This document shows positions 34,074 through 45,718 of a stretch of DNA of 61,461 nt, in pieces. Where the stretch lies: the NCBI GenBank assembly GCA_028456385.1, contig JALNQF010000245.1, forward strand, positions 1-61,461. The letters run 5' to 3'. Under the pieces are notes generated by a model. The model was not told where the DNA came from and did not search any database. It worked only from the letters and a program-made list of their open reading frames with translations. A program made the position numbers and the translations under genes. The first letter of the stretch is position 1; every line of letters begins with the position of its first letter. The stretch is from Ophiosphaerella korrae (Eukaryota > Ascomycota > Dothideomycetes > Pleosporales > Phaeosphaeriaceae).

Positions 34074-35615
34074 ATGGCGACAGGTTTGGAGATTCTGGGC
34101 GCTGTCACTGGTTGCGTCGCTTTGGCGCTTGAGATCTACGATTTCTTTCAAAACGAATTCCGGAACGGCAATGAAGATACGCTGATTGTCTCTATCAGAC
34201 ACGACCTTAGCATTCTCCGTGACTTCGGGCGAATCTTTGACTCAGCCTCAAAGGATGACAGTATCTCGCAAGTGGACAAGCTCCTCCTGAACGATGTCTG
34301 CCTGGCCCTCCGCCCTAGCCTCGGCAACATACATTCATGGGTCATCCGGAAGCGGATGGCTGACCTGACAGCGTCTCGGGCGCGTAAAGCAACGGATAAG
34401 GTACTCGGATTCCTGTATAAGAAGACGGAGCTACAAAGGATAAGCGCGGAATTACTGCAGTGGACGGAGAGATACCACATTCGATTCGGCTTGCTACCAC
34501 TTCAATTGCAAGAGAGACTCTTAGCAGGCAGTGGCGGAGTAGAAGACACGACAGTTTCAAGCCTACGTTCCCTTCGAGAAACCTTCACGCAGCTGACATT
34601 ACGAAGCCAGCATATCCCTAATGCTGGACTATTGAAGACTGAAGGAGAATTTACGCTACGGCCCGGCCCGAATGCTTCCCGTATGATCGCTGCGTTCGAT
34701 CAGGACATTGTTCTCGTCGAATTTAAACCACATAAAAACACTCTCGCAGGACAGGAGTTCTCGATTCTCGAGTATGAAGTAGTGAAACTGGTCAAAATTC
34801 TTAGCTGTGCGGACGAAGCCCTTTGCAGGATTCTCAAAGCTATTGGGTACTTCCACCAGGCAGCCCGCTTTTGCTTTGCCTTCATATACCAGCTTCCTCG
34901 CAATGTCTTAGTACCGGTACAAGCAACCACTCCCACAACACTCCTTGACATTATTAAAACCACTCGTGAGTCTCCAAATAGACCTGGACATACAGAATTA
35001 CTTCCCCCTCAGCATCCTCTTGAGCAGCGTTTTGAGCTCGCGAGGAAGATTACATGCGCAGTCATGTATGTGCACATGATGCAATATGTGCACAAGTCGA
35101 TTCGGTCATCCAACATCGTCATTCTTTCAAAGAAAGGCGCATCCAGCCCAGAGACGGGCGGCTTCCCTAAGCAACTTGGTGAACCATTCCTGTGCGGCTT
35201 TGAAACAGCTAGACATGATAAGGCGACGAGCGACCAAAAGGGGGACGCGCATTGGCGGTACAATATCTACCGCCATCCTAAGAGACAAGGATTGTACCCT
35301 CAGGAACGCTACACAATGAATCATGATATATATAGCCTGGGCGTGGTGCTACTTGAACTTGGCCTGTGGAGGCCTCTTTTAAATACTGGACTCGCGAAGC
35401 TAAAGGATTCGACAGATGAAGAGATTGTAGCAGGTAAGATCAAAGAATACCTGAAAAAGATGGCAGCGGAAAGACTTCCTGTAATGCTGGGAACCAAATA
35501 TTGCGATATCGTGTTGTTCTGCTTGAACGTGGATGGGGATGGGCAAGTTGGAAGCTCGAAAGTGATAGAAGAGATCCTTAGCAAGCTCGAAGAACTATCA
35601 GCTGGAATGCAGTAA
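34074..35615 (+). CDS. HeLo-like domain-pseudokinase protein (513 aa)
   Basis: Intronless. Residues 1-150 are helical, beginning with the hydrophobic ILGAVTGCVALALEIYDFF, as in fungal HeLo/HeLo-like membrane-attacking bundles (HET-S N-terminus and relatives). Residues 200-510 have a kinase fold without catalytic residues: VLVEFK (Lys218) fits strand 3. The HRD site reads HKS (340-342) with Asn347 retained, DFG reads GFE (375-377), and the activation segment ends YRHPK instead of APE. Helix F DIYSLG (418-423) is conserved. It should bind partners or nucleotide but not phosphorylate. The layout, helical bundle plus pseudokinase, matches animal and plant MLKL, the necroptosis executioner. It is divergent from the kinase-ankyrin gene. 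HeLo assignment is by pattern only. Confidence 0.8.
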   Translation: MATGLEILGAVTGCVALALEIYDFFQNEFRNGNEDTLIVSIRHDLSILRDFGRIFDSASKDDSISQVDKLLLNDVCLALRPSLGNIHSWVIRKRMADLTASRARKATDKVLGFLYKKTELQRISAELLQWTERYHIRFGLLPLQLQERLLAGSGGVEDTTVSSLRSLRETFTQLTLRSQHIPNAGLLKTEGEFTLRPGPNASRMIAAFDQDIVLVEFKPHKNTLAGQEFSILEYEVVKLVKILSCADEALCRILKAIGYFHQAARFCFAFIYQLPRNVLVPVQATTPTTLLDIIKTTRESPNRPGHTELLPPQHPLEQRFELARKITCAVMYVHMMQYVHKSIRSSNIVILSKKGASSPETGGFPKQLGEPFLCGFETARHDKATSDQKGDAHWRYNIYRHPKRQGLYPQERYTMNHDIYSLGVVLLELGLWRPLLNTGLAKLKDSTDEEIVAGKIKEYLKKMAAERLPVMLGTKYCDIVLFCLNVDGDGQVGSSKVIEEILSKLEELSAGMQ

Positions 35616-35881
35616 CCAAATAATCCCAAACGACTTCTTCAGCGCATTTAACTTGTCGAAATAGGCGAGGGATAGAGTCTGAAGTCAACCGCAAAAAGTC
35701 CGTGTGCGCAGGCCCTCTTACCGAGGTGGACGGCGCAACGCCCGCTCCGAACGCCAAAGTAGCAACCAAACTTGAGGCTACAGAGCCACGTATAATAGCT
35801 ATTACTGCAATATTTTCTGGAGTTGAGCTCTATAGGCCTTGATTGATATATATAGCTATCTATATTTAACTGGCAGCTTAA
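35616..35881. other. Intergenic region at the island's right edge
   Basis: The 3' flank of the pseudokinase gene, then AT-richer DNA from about 35,800. The far end of the pogo-like transposon should lie here, but no clear terminal inverted repeat was found. Confidence 0.4.
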
Positions 35882-37503
35882 TTACTCGGCCATGACGTGA
35901 CTGAGATAGCGGCAGAGCTACTGCAGCACCTAATGCCTCTCCACGACGTTGAGGCTGCGCAGCAGCTCTCTTTTTGAGTCTACCTGAGTAGATACCTTAA
36001 GGCTGCTCCTCCTACGCTTCTAGGCAGCTTTAAGAGCTTGTTTGAGTTGTTGTTAAGTCCTACGAGCAGCTATTCTAGAGGCCTGTTCTGCCGCCTTCTT
36101 AGCCCTCTTATTCTTACGTGCTACTCGAGCTGCTACTCTTATTATACGCCGCTACTAAAGTGCCTAAAACTTAGCCTACTTCTACTCCTCTCGTGTATGA
36201 GCTCTCTTAGCTTTCTAGAGTTTCTACTACTCTTCTTCTAGCTCCTACTACTACTAATAATTACGTGCTTTCTCTACCTTCTTAGAAGACTAGCATATAG
36301 CTCTACTATTATACTTATTATACTACTCTAGAGGTAGAAGCTTACTTTACTTCTTACGTAGTCTCTTATTAGTAAGAGCCTATCTAAGACTATAAACTTT
36401 GTACTTAAAGAGGCTTTTTTAAACTAAGATTTAATAGAAGGCTTAGCTAAGCTTTTAAGCTTATAGGTTACGTCTATCTTTTACTACTTAGTAGAGTAAG
36501 CTCTTCGTTTTTCTCTAGTTTAAAGTACTTAAAGCTAAAGAGTTACTATTACTTAAGCTACCTTGTATAAGCTACTTATAGTTAAATCTTTTAAGTATTA
36601 CTTCTAGTTTAAGAAGTAAGAAGCTAGTTACTTTAAAGGCCTTAAGAATAGTTTCTTTTTTAAAAGACACCTTTTAGGTAGCTATAAATATTAGATAGAA
36701 GTCTCTCTTACTTATAGAAGTAAAACCCTAATATCTCTCTATAAAAGCTACCTCTTAGGCTAAGTAGATAAGAGAAGCTTAAATATAATAATATTAAGTA
36801 GCTAAAGTATATAAGTTAAATAAAGATAATAGACTATAAATAGAATTTTATTCTAATTATAGTACTTAATAAAATCTATTATAAGATAAGATCTATAGCT
36901 ACTAAAGATAAGTAATTAATAGCTTAATTAGGCTTTAGCTTTAGTAGCGCAGTTAAATACCTACTTAAGCTAGGCTAGGCCTATATTATTATTAGTTTAG
37001 CCTAGTAGTAATAAAGTAAAGTAAACCTAGTAATTCTTAGAGTTAAAAGCTTAAAGCTAATTAATATATACAGCTTAGCTTAATATAAAATCTATTAGTA
37101 TATATATAAGCTAGTATAGTTACTTACTTTTAATTACTATCTTAAATATAAGCTTTAATCTTCTCTTCTTAATATACCTTCTTACTAAATAATCTCTTTA
37201 AGTAAGTAAAGACTCTTAATATAAAGTTTTTCTTATCTATATTATATATATAATAAGGCTTAATATTATATTAGCTAATTTTAGTACGTAGAAGCTTAAA
37301 GTAAAGGCTATACTTTAACTAAGAGTTAGCTTAGTAGTATAAGTAATTAATTCTAGTTACTTAGCGTAAAATAAGATAGACCTTATATTACTTATATAGG
37401 TAGTAAGCTTTACTTTATACGTTAATTAATATATTATAGTAGCTCTTACTTTTAATAGAGATAAAATACTTTCTAGTTTTTAGCCTAAATATTATATAAG
37501 ACT
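35882..37503 (-). pseudogene. Fot1/pogo-like (Tc1-mariner) transposase, RIP-degraded and N-truncated
   Basis: Minus-strand DDE_1 transposase. With stops ignored, readable blocks are: near 37,230 NIDKKNFILRV (family NxDEKGF, first Asp), then near 36,880 LLIFSGYGSY (family D-G-H-G-S-H; the Asp now reads Ser), and LLNIIIF where the family has QPLDV. A basic Ala/Lys/Arg tail reads KRAKKAAEQASRIAARRT near 36,080-36,130, ending at stop 35,882-35,884. The N-terminal helix-turn-helix is cut off by the LTR at 37,504. The last 350 bp next to the gene island retain many CA/TG; the rest is heavily mutated. Confidence 0.78.
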
Positions 37504-37890
37504 TATTATAGTAGTAATAAAAGAAAACTAGATAGAACTAATTAGCTTTATAATAGAAGATAACTACGTATATAACTTATAAGATAATAAGCTTAATTAG
37601 AAAGTTAGTTCTAATAGAGATATATAATAACTTTATAACTTTATAGAGCTTAGTATAAATAAAGCTATAAAGCTAGAGAGTATATAGTTAGTAGTAATAC
37701 GTATTAATAGGAAAGGTATTAGTAATCTAATATCTAACTAAGAATAATACTTTAATATCGCCTATTAGGAATTATTCTATTATTTACAGTTTATTACTAG
37801 ATTACTATACGTCTCTTAGTTATTAACTCTTAATCTACTTAAACCCCCCTTTAGGACCTTAAGTAGTTAATAACTTAAGGTCTTACTATA
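37504..37890 (+). repeat. LTR-C, 5' LTR of element C2 (387 bp)
   Basis: Starts TATTATAGTAG and ends CTTACTATA, followed by the same post-LTR sequence (CCTTACTAATT) as in A1 and Y. The 5-bp left flank is AGACT; no matching right end was found. Similar to the split LTR at 11,327-26,124. Confidence 0.75.
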
Positions 37891-40800
37891 CCTTACTAAT
37901 TAGGTTATTAAGAGAAGTAAAGTATAAGTAGCGTATAGTCTAAGCTAATATAATAGTAGAAAAAATATCTATAAGAGTAGGTAAAAGCTTACTAAGTAGT
38001 TATAAGTTAGATATAACTAACTAGAGAGTAGTTAAGATAAACCTAAACAATTTAATCGCTAATAAAGAGAATATACAAAATATTATTAATATTCTAATAA
38101 AGTAAAATATAGAACTACAAGAATATATTAAGTAAAATAAAGCTTAGATTAAGGTTATTATAGAAGGATAGAACTAAATAGAAGTAGTTACTAGATAACT
38201 AAAGATAAGTATAATAAAGAAACTACTAAATTTACTATAACTTAAGAAGTTTAATAAGAAGTAAAATAAACTAAAACTTTTTCTAGTAGCTATACTACTA
38301 TAAATAAACGTATAAGTATTATACTTTAATATAGAAGAAAAGAAGGTTATATACGTTAAAATATACTTTAAAGAAGATATAATAAGATAGTTTATACCTT
38401 TCTAGATAGATTACTAACTATATATACCTAAAATAAAGAAAGATAAAACTATAGCTATTTTTAGAAGTTATAAATACTTTATATAGTAAATAAGAGTAGT
38501 ATTTAAAGATACTAATATTACTTAATAAGTAAAAAAATAACTTAAAAAGCTTATATAGTACAAAAGCGTTCTAGAGTATATCTTCTAGTTTATATAACTA
38601 TTATAAAATATAGAATAAAATAAGCTAACTCTAATATTAAGATTTAACAAAAGACTAAAGCTATATATTTCGTATAAAATAATAAAATCGAGAAACTAAC
38701 TATACTTAAAGCTCTAAAGAAATAGGTAATATAAGTAGATAATAACTTCTAAGAATAGAGAATAAATAAGTATAGAATAACTAATAGCTACGATAGTAGA
38801 GACCCTATAGTATTAGATACTAATAAGAATAAGAAAAATAAGACAAAAGACTTTATATACTTAAATTATAGTAAGAAAAGCTACTATATAAAAGATTATT
38901 AGTCTAAAAAAAAGATATAGTATATTATAAATCTAGGAAACTAAGATACTTTATAAAAGACTATAAAAGGAAAGACCTAAAAAAAAGAAGCCTAGTTAAA
39001 GATAACTAAGAATAAGAAAAAAGTATATAAAGTATAGGCTAATCTTTAAGAAAAAGTAGTAGTAAGTAAATAATTATAGTATATAATACTTAATTAGACT
39101 TTTTATTATAATAATAACTACTATATATACTTTTTAAGTAAATAAAGAGTAAGATAGTTCTTATAGAAGAGAAAAGTAGTAGTAATAAAAGAAAGAACTT
39201 AAGATTAGCTTAAAGAAATAAAAAGCCTAAGGAATCTACTAATAGAAGATATAAAAAGAGAAAAACTCCTAACTCTCTTAATTACTACTTAAGAAAGAGT
39301 AAGTAATAAAAAATAAGTTAAAATTAGAGCTATAAAGTATACCTTACTTAATAAGAAAATCTATAATAGCTATAGTATAGAAAGTATAGAAGAACCTAAT
39401 ATATAATAGTAATTTATTTAGAAATACTTACTAGTTATAATTATAAAAGAAGCGTATAAAGACTAAAAAATACGTAATTCTAAAAATATAAAGTTTATAG
39501 TATTCTAATAGTAGATAGAGTAATATATAATTATAGTTAGAAGAATACTAATATAAAGAAAGTAGTAAGATATTATAAAGAAAACAAGATAGATAAATAA
39601 AGCCTATATACTAAGTATACCTATAGTATACTATATCCTAGTTAAAATAATACTAGGTTAAGATTAGTATAGAAAAAGAGATAATAAGAAGATAAATCTA
39701 AAAAATCTAGTATACTTTAAAGTAGTATAAGTATTATACCTAAATAATAATTACTATATATATATAAGTAATATAAAGAAAAGAATTACGCTAAGCTAGT
39801 AAAAAGAGAGAGCTATAACTATATATAAGTAATTTAAACTATAGATATTAGAAGATAAGAATTTATAAAAATACCTAAAGAGGAGTATATTACTATAAGA
39901 CTAAGAAAGAAACTACTTAAAGAAACTATCTTAGAGAAACTATAGTATAAATATACGTAAAATAAATACTTAAAGTATAAAGACTATTAATATTAAGAAA
40001 GATACTAGCTTTAGTAAAGTAGAGAATTTATAAAGTAGCTTAAGTAAAAAAAGCTTAAAGGTATAACTAGCCTATATGTTACAATAATAAGTATATTCTA
40101 AAAAAAAGTATAAGTAATAATTAATAGTAAAGCTATAATAAACTTTAAAAATAAAAAGTTTATAGAAAAATAAAGAAAATATTATATAATAAAAAGGTAC
40201 CTTTAATAACTAAGTATAATTAAAAGAAAACTATTCTAAATAGTAATAAAGTTTAAAATAGAACTCTCTATATTAGAGCTTAAAGAGTTAAAGATTAAGA
40301 ATATAGTTATAGATATAATAACAATTAATAATAAATAGGATATAATCCTAGAGATACTATAGCTATAAATAGTAAATCTAAAAATTAATTAGAGAATAGA
40401 GAATATAGCTTACTCTAGAAAAGATATATTAAAAGCTAATATAACTATATATAAAGGAAAATTATTAGAAGAATATAAGAAATAAGAATAATAACTTATA
40501 GAACCTAAAGGTTACCTTCTAGAATATTAGCTATAGGACTTAGTAATAGACCTAGAAGAAGAGAAAGACGTAAGTTAGAGCCTAGTTTATTAGAAAACTA
40601 AAGAAAAATTAAAAATTAAACAAGTATTTATTAAAAATGCAATAAAGAAAAAATAGATATAAAATTCTTAATCTTTAGTAGTATATAGACTTACGTTTAT
40701 AGATAAAAAAGAGATAGATAATAAAAAGCCTTACGTTAATTTTAGAAAAATAAACGCAATTATAAGTAAGAACTAATACTCCTTACTATATATAGATAAT

Positions 40801-42226
40801 ATATAAGCTAAGCTATAAAAAGTAATAATTTTTATATAGATAGATATTTAGAACGCTAATTATTAGATAAAGATTAAGAAACGTAATAAATAGAGAATAG
40901 TATTCTAAATATAGTATAGACTATTTTAGTATATAGTTATACTCTTTAGATTAATAAACGTACTAGTAGCGTTTTTAGAGAGAATTAATATAGTCTTAAG
41001 AGAATACCTAGACGTATTTATATTTATATATATAGACAATATCTTTATATTCTTAGAATTAGAGGAAGAATATATATAATATATATATAAAGTACTAGAG
41101 AAACTAGTAAAGAATTAATTATTTCTTAAGATAAGAAAATATAAGTTCTATACAAAAAAAATAGACTTCTTTAGGTTTATTATTAAACTAAAAAGTATAA
41201 GAATTAACTAAAGTAAAATTAAAGTAATTTATAAATAGCTAATACTAAAAAACTTATAAAAAGTATAATAGTTTTATAGGTTAGTAAACTTTTATAGAAA
41301 ACTAATAGTAAGATAGTCTAAGTATATAAAGCTATTAACTAAACTTATAAAAAAAGATATAGTATTTAAATAGATATAAGAGTGCGATAAAGTATTTAAT
41401 ATAATTAAAGAAAAGTTTGTAGAAAACCTAGTTATTAGAATATATAACCTAGAACTACTAGTAATTATAAAAATAGACGTATCTAACTTAGTCTATAGAA
41501 TAGCGCTAATATAAGAAGACTAGAATACTTAGTAAAAGTACTTAGTTAAATACTTCTCTAAGAAAATAAAGATAGTAGAACTTAACGATTTAATTTATAA
41601 TAAAGAAATACTAGTAATCTATAAAGTATTTAAGTAATATAGAGTATACTTATAAAAAGTAAAGTATAGAATAAAAGTCTATATAGACTATAAGAATCTT
41701 ATAGGATTTATAATAAATAAAGACTTAACCTAATACTATATAAGATAGTAAGAATTTTTATTAATATTTAACTTTAAGGTTATATATATAATAGGAAAAG
41801 ATAACTAGTTTATAGATACTTTAAGTAGAAGACTAGGTTTATATAAAGAAGTAAATACTACTAGTATTATTTTAATAGAGATTAAAAAAGAATACTTAGT
41901 CTTAAATAAACTTAAAATAGCTATAATACTTAAGAGAATAAGTAGTAAGCTAGATAAATAGATTTAGAAAGAAATAGTAAAAGCTAGAAATCTAAGATAG
42001 ACTAGTAAAAGACTATAAAAGAACGTATATTCTAAGTAAAATTTAGAGGGAATTTATAAAATAATTTTATAAGCTACTAGTATATAGATACTAGGAAATT
42101 AAAAAAACCCTAATTAAGCTCTTTAGAGACTATTATATACTAAAAGTATAATAATTAGTAATAGAAGTACTATAAGATTATATAAAATATTATAGAAATA
42201 AGTATAATAGATATAAACTATATAGA

Positions 42227-42699
42227 TATTAGATTTAAAAGAGGTTATAGTAGTTTAATAAAAAGGCTTTTTTATAATAGCTATATAAGAGCCTTATTAG
42301 AGAGGGATACTAGAGCTTTTAAAAAGCCCCTTTTTTTTAGTTAGTTACTTATAACTTAAAAGTACTAGGTATAAACTAAGTCGATTTATTCTACTATCTA
42401 TCTCTAGCCCTACGCTCTATTTATATATCTACAATATAGTAGTCTTAGCTAGGTCTCTTAAGATAGTAGCAAGCTAGATCCTTAATACCTCTTCTATTAA
42501 GGTGCTAGTTTCTTTATTATATTAGTTATACTAACGTAGTCTATCTCCTTATATATAAGATTCTTTGTTTAATTCCTTTATTTGTAAAAGTTAAGGCTAT
42601 AATCTTTTTAGCTATAGTAAGGTTAGTAGCTTAGCGATTGTATATATAATCGCGCATCTAATCGCGTATCGAGTATCTAATCGTGCAACTTATCTAACA
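42227..42699 (+). repeat. Solo LTR E2 (473 bp) in C2 integrase
   Basis: Full-length match to E1. Ends TATTAGAT and ATCTAACA. Perfect target duplication ATAGA (42,222-42,226 and 42,700-42,704). The host integrase sequence is continuous across it when compared with A1 at about 23,825. Confidence 0.9.
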
Positions 42700-43799
42700 A
42701 TAGAATATTATAACTAGTTAAAGTACTAAAGTAACTCTAAAGAGTAATTATAATATACTTTATTATAAAATTACTTAAGACTAAAGATCTAATATTAAGA
42801 GTTAAGTATAATAGAATCCTAATAATAGTAAATAAGCTTATAAAGTACTTATACTTTAGACTATATAAAAAGAAAAGTAAGATAGAAGATACTATATACT
42901 AAGTCCTAAGAACTATAGTTAGCTAATATTATATTCTAGATAAAATTATTATAGATAGAGATATAAGATATATATTAAAACTTTAGAGAATAATAAAAGT
43001 ATTATTAGAGATTAAATATTAAATATTAATAGTATACTATCTATAGATAGGTTAATAATTAGAATAAATAAATTAGATAATAGAATAGTACTTAAGATAC
43101 AATCTTAACTATAATTAAAATAATTAGGTATAGCTATTACCTATAGTATAGTTAGTATATAATAGCGTAAAGAATATAGTAATAAGAGTATTACTTTTCT
43201 TTATAAAGTATAGATTTAATTCTAATATATATTAGATACTAAAGAATATAGAATCCTAAACTCTAAAAAGAGAAAACTTTATAAATAGAATAAAATAGAT
43301 ATATAATTAAGTAAAAGAAGATATAGAATTTCTATATAATTATATAGTAAATTACTATAATAAAAAATATAGAAAGGAATCCTAATTTAAAGAAGAAGAA
43401 ATAGTATAGTTAGTATAGAATAATATTAAAAGTAAATAATCTAGTTTAAAACTAGATTATATAAAAATAAGACTATATAAGATTAAGACGTAAGTTATAC
43501 TAGTTATATTTAAATTAAGACTACTAAGTAAGATAAAGATATACTTAACGTTTTACGTAGTACTACTTAAGATAGTACTATAAGATATAAAACTACTTAT
43601 ATATAAAGTATAGATATATAGAGAATAAAAAGAATAAAAATTAAAAGAAATTATATAATATTAGATCTATAATAGAAGAAATTACTACTTAGTAAAATAG
43701 ATAGGTATAGATAAAAGAGAGTAGCTATAAGAAAATATATAAGAACTAAAAGATAACTTTAACTACTCTAAGAAACTAGAGGAGTTCCAAAATTAAAAC

Positions 43800-44180
43800 C
43801 TTTTAAGCTACTTTATAATAAACTAAAAAAATCTTTAATACTACTAGTAGATAGAGAAGTAATAAAAACGCCTAATATAATAAGACCTAGAGTAACCTCT
43901 AATATATCTTTAAAGTCTATCTTAGCTTTTAGTGTATAAGACTATATAGATAATTTAGTATTATTATAAGCTTTTAGCTTATTAAAATAGTTTATATATA
44001 CCTAAAGTTTTACTATTTAATAAGTAGTCTTAGAGATTAAGTTACGCTAAGCTTATTTAGTAATAGCTAGCTATAATAATAGTTTTACTCTAGCTTTATT
44101 AAGAGCTCTCTCTATATAACTTAGAGGTAAAAGATTAAGTAATAATTAAGTACTTATATTTAGCTAGAGAGATACTAGAA
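43800..44180 (-). pseudogene. Antisense ORF of element C2 (C-terminal part)
   Basis: The minus strand reads NKLKAYNNTKLS, TLKAKIDFKDILEVTLG, IILGVFITSLS and SLKGFNF, matching the blocks of the antisense ORFs in A1, A2 and Y although this copy is far more mutated. The N-terminal Cys-rich half is not recognisable. Confidence 0.5.
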
Positions 44181-45275
44181 ATATTAAACTAAGTTACTCT
44201 AGGCTAAGCTAGGTTACTAGTAAGCTAAAGGCGTTATAGTAAGAGTATAGAAGATTAAGTTATAGTAAAAAGTATATTAATAAGTAGAGTAATTACTAAC
44301 TACTTAGTAATTCCTTTAAAAAGCTTATATACTCTTCCTCTAGAGCTAACTACTTTAAGCTAACTTAAAATAAAGTAGTTTCTAATATTATCTCTCTTTA
44401 TAATCTTAGATATCCTAGCTAAGTAAAAAGAAAGTTAGCTTTAGCTATCTTAACTCGCTTTAGGCTAATTTTAGTTCCTATAGAGTTATTAGTATATATT
44501 TCTTTAATCTTTTACTAAAGGCCTAATATAAAGTATTTTAAAGTTAATATAAGTTATAAAGTAAACTAAGATTTTTTTTTTACTTTAGTAATTTTACTTT
44601 TACTTAAGTTTACTAATTTTATATATATACGTATACTAGCGTAAGATTATACTTAGCTTTAGCGCCCCTTCTTAGTATATATAGAAACCTTACCTCTTTT
44701 ACTTATATAATCTCCTTTTTCTATTTACTACTAAGTACGTCTTTTAGGCTAATTTATCTTCTCTTAAGAGAGGCTTAAATTAGCTTAAATTAGGCCCTTT
44801 TTATATAGATTATTACTAACTAGTCTTATAAGACTTAAGTAGCCTCTTTATTATATACTATAGTACTAGTATAGCTAGTTTATACTACTTTAGCTTAATT
44901 TAAGACGTAATACCTAAATCTATAAAAGAGTATTACTTAGATACTCTAAATAAGTATAGTCTCTATACTATAGTACTATATATATACTATCTATCTTCTT
45001 ATACTAATAATAACTATACTATTAGCTTTACTAGCTATATTATAGACTCTAAAGATTAGTTCTAGTCTAGTATATAAGAAGGTAATAAGTAGATTAAGTA
45101 TTACTAGAAGTACTATACTACTAGTTAAGATTATATTACTATAAGTTATATAAGTTAAATTAGCTTAGATTAGCTTATACTAATATCTATATAGCCTTTT
45201 TACTTTACTCTAGATTCTCTATACTATTTTAAAAGAAAATTAGAAGTAGCTTTAAAAGTAGAGAGCTCTACTAGT
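44181..45275. other. Unidentified RIP-mutated DNA
   Basis: AT-rich with almost no CA/TG, so probably repeat-derived. No domain, LTR or inverted termini recognised. It separates truncated C2 from the LTR of B3. Confidence 0.4.
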
Positions 45276-45718
45276 TATTAAGACCTTAGAACTAAGTAAG
45301 AGTAATAAGGGTAAGTAGGCTTCTATAAGACAGGCGAGGTTAATAAACAAGATAGTTACTTAACTTAATTAATAGTTAGCTTTTATTAGAGTATTACGAG
45401 GTATATAAGTATTAATAAGTAGATAAGAATCTAATTAAAGTATTAGTTGTAATACTCTATTAAGATAAGAGGTAAAGAAGAGATTAAATATAATAGTCTA
45501 TAAAGGTCTATTAATATTCCTATATACTTACTATCTAGCGTTTATTCCTAAGCGCTTACTCTAGAGTGTTTACTCTAGAGCGCTTATTCTAAAGCGTTTA
45601 CTCTAGAGTATTTACTCTAGAGCGTTTACTACTAAATAGTTATATGTTCTACTATACTATATTACTTAGCCTAATCGCGTACAATATAATAGCTTACCTA
45701 CTACTTAGTATTATAATA
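45276..45718 (-). repeat. LTR-B of element B3 (443 bp)
   Basis: Third copy of LTR-B with five 14-bp units. Starts TATTAAGACC, ends ATTATAATA. By orientation of the adjoining sequence it is the 3' LTR of a minus-strand element. Confidence 0.82.

Larger units (their letters stand above)
37891..44180 (+). pseudogene. Element C2 gag-pol, heavily RIP-mutated
   Basis: Collinear with A1 across gag, protease, reverse transcriptase (motif around 41,025-41,040, with GACAAT again giving Asp-Asn), RNase H, integrase and chromodomain (about 43,660-43,790). CA and TG are almost absent on both strands, so it has far more stops than A1. Interrupted by solo LTR E2. The 3' LTR is missing: similarity to the pre-LTR region fades near 44,180. 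Confidence 0.75.

Noticed and set aside
36038..36241. 67-codon plus-strand Leu/Ser-rich frame
   Set aside because: It is the complement of the basic tail of the pogo-like transposase.
37504..44180. C2 as a complete element with a right LTR
   Set aside because: No second LTR-C and no AGACT duplication found to the right; called truncated.
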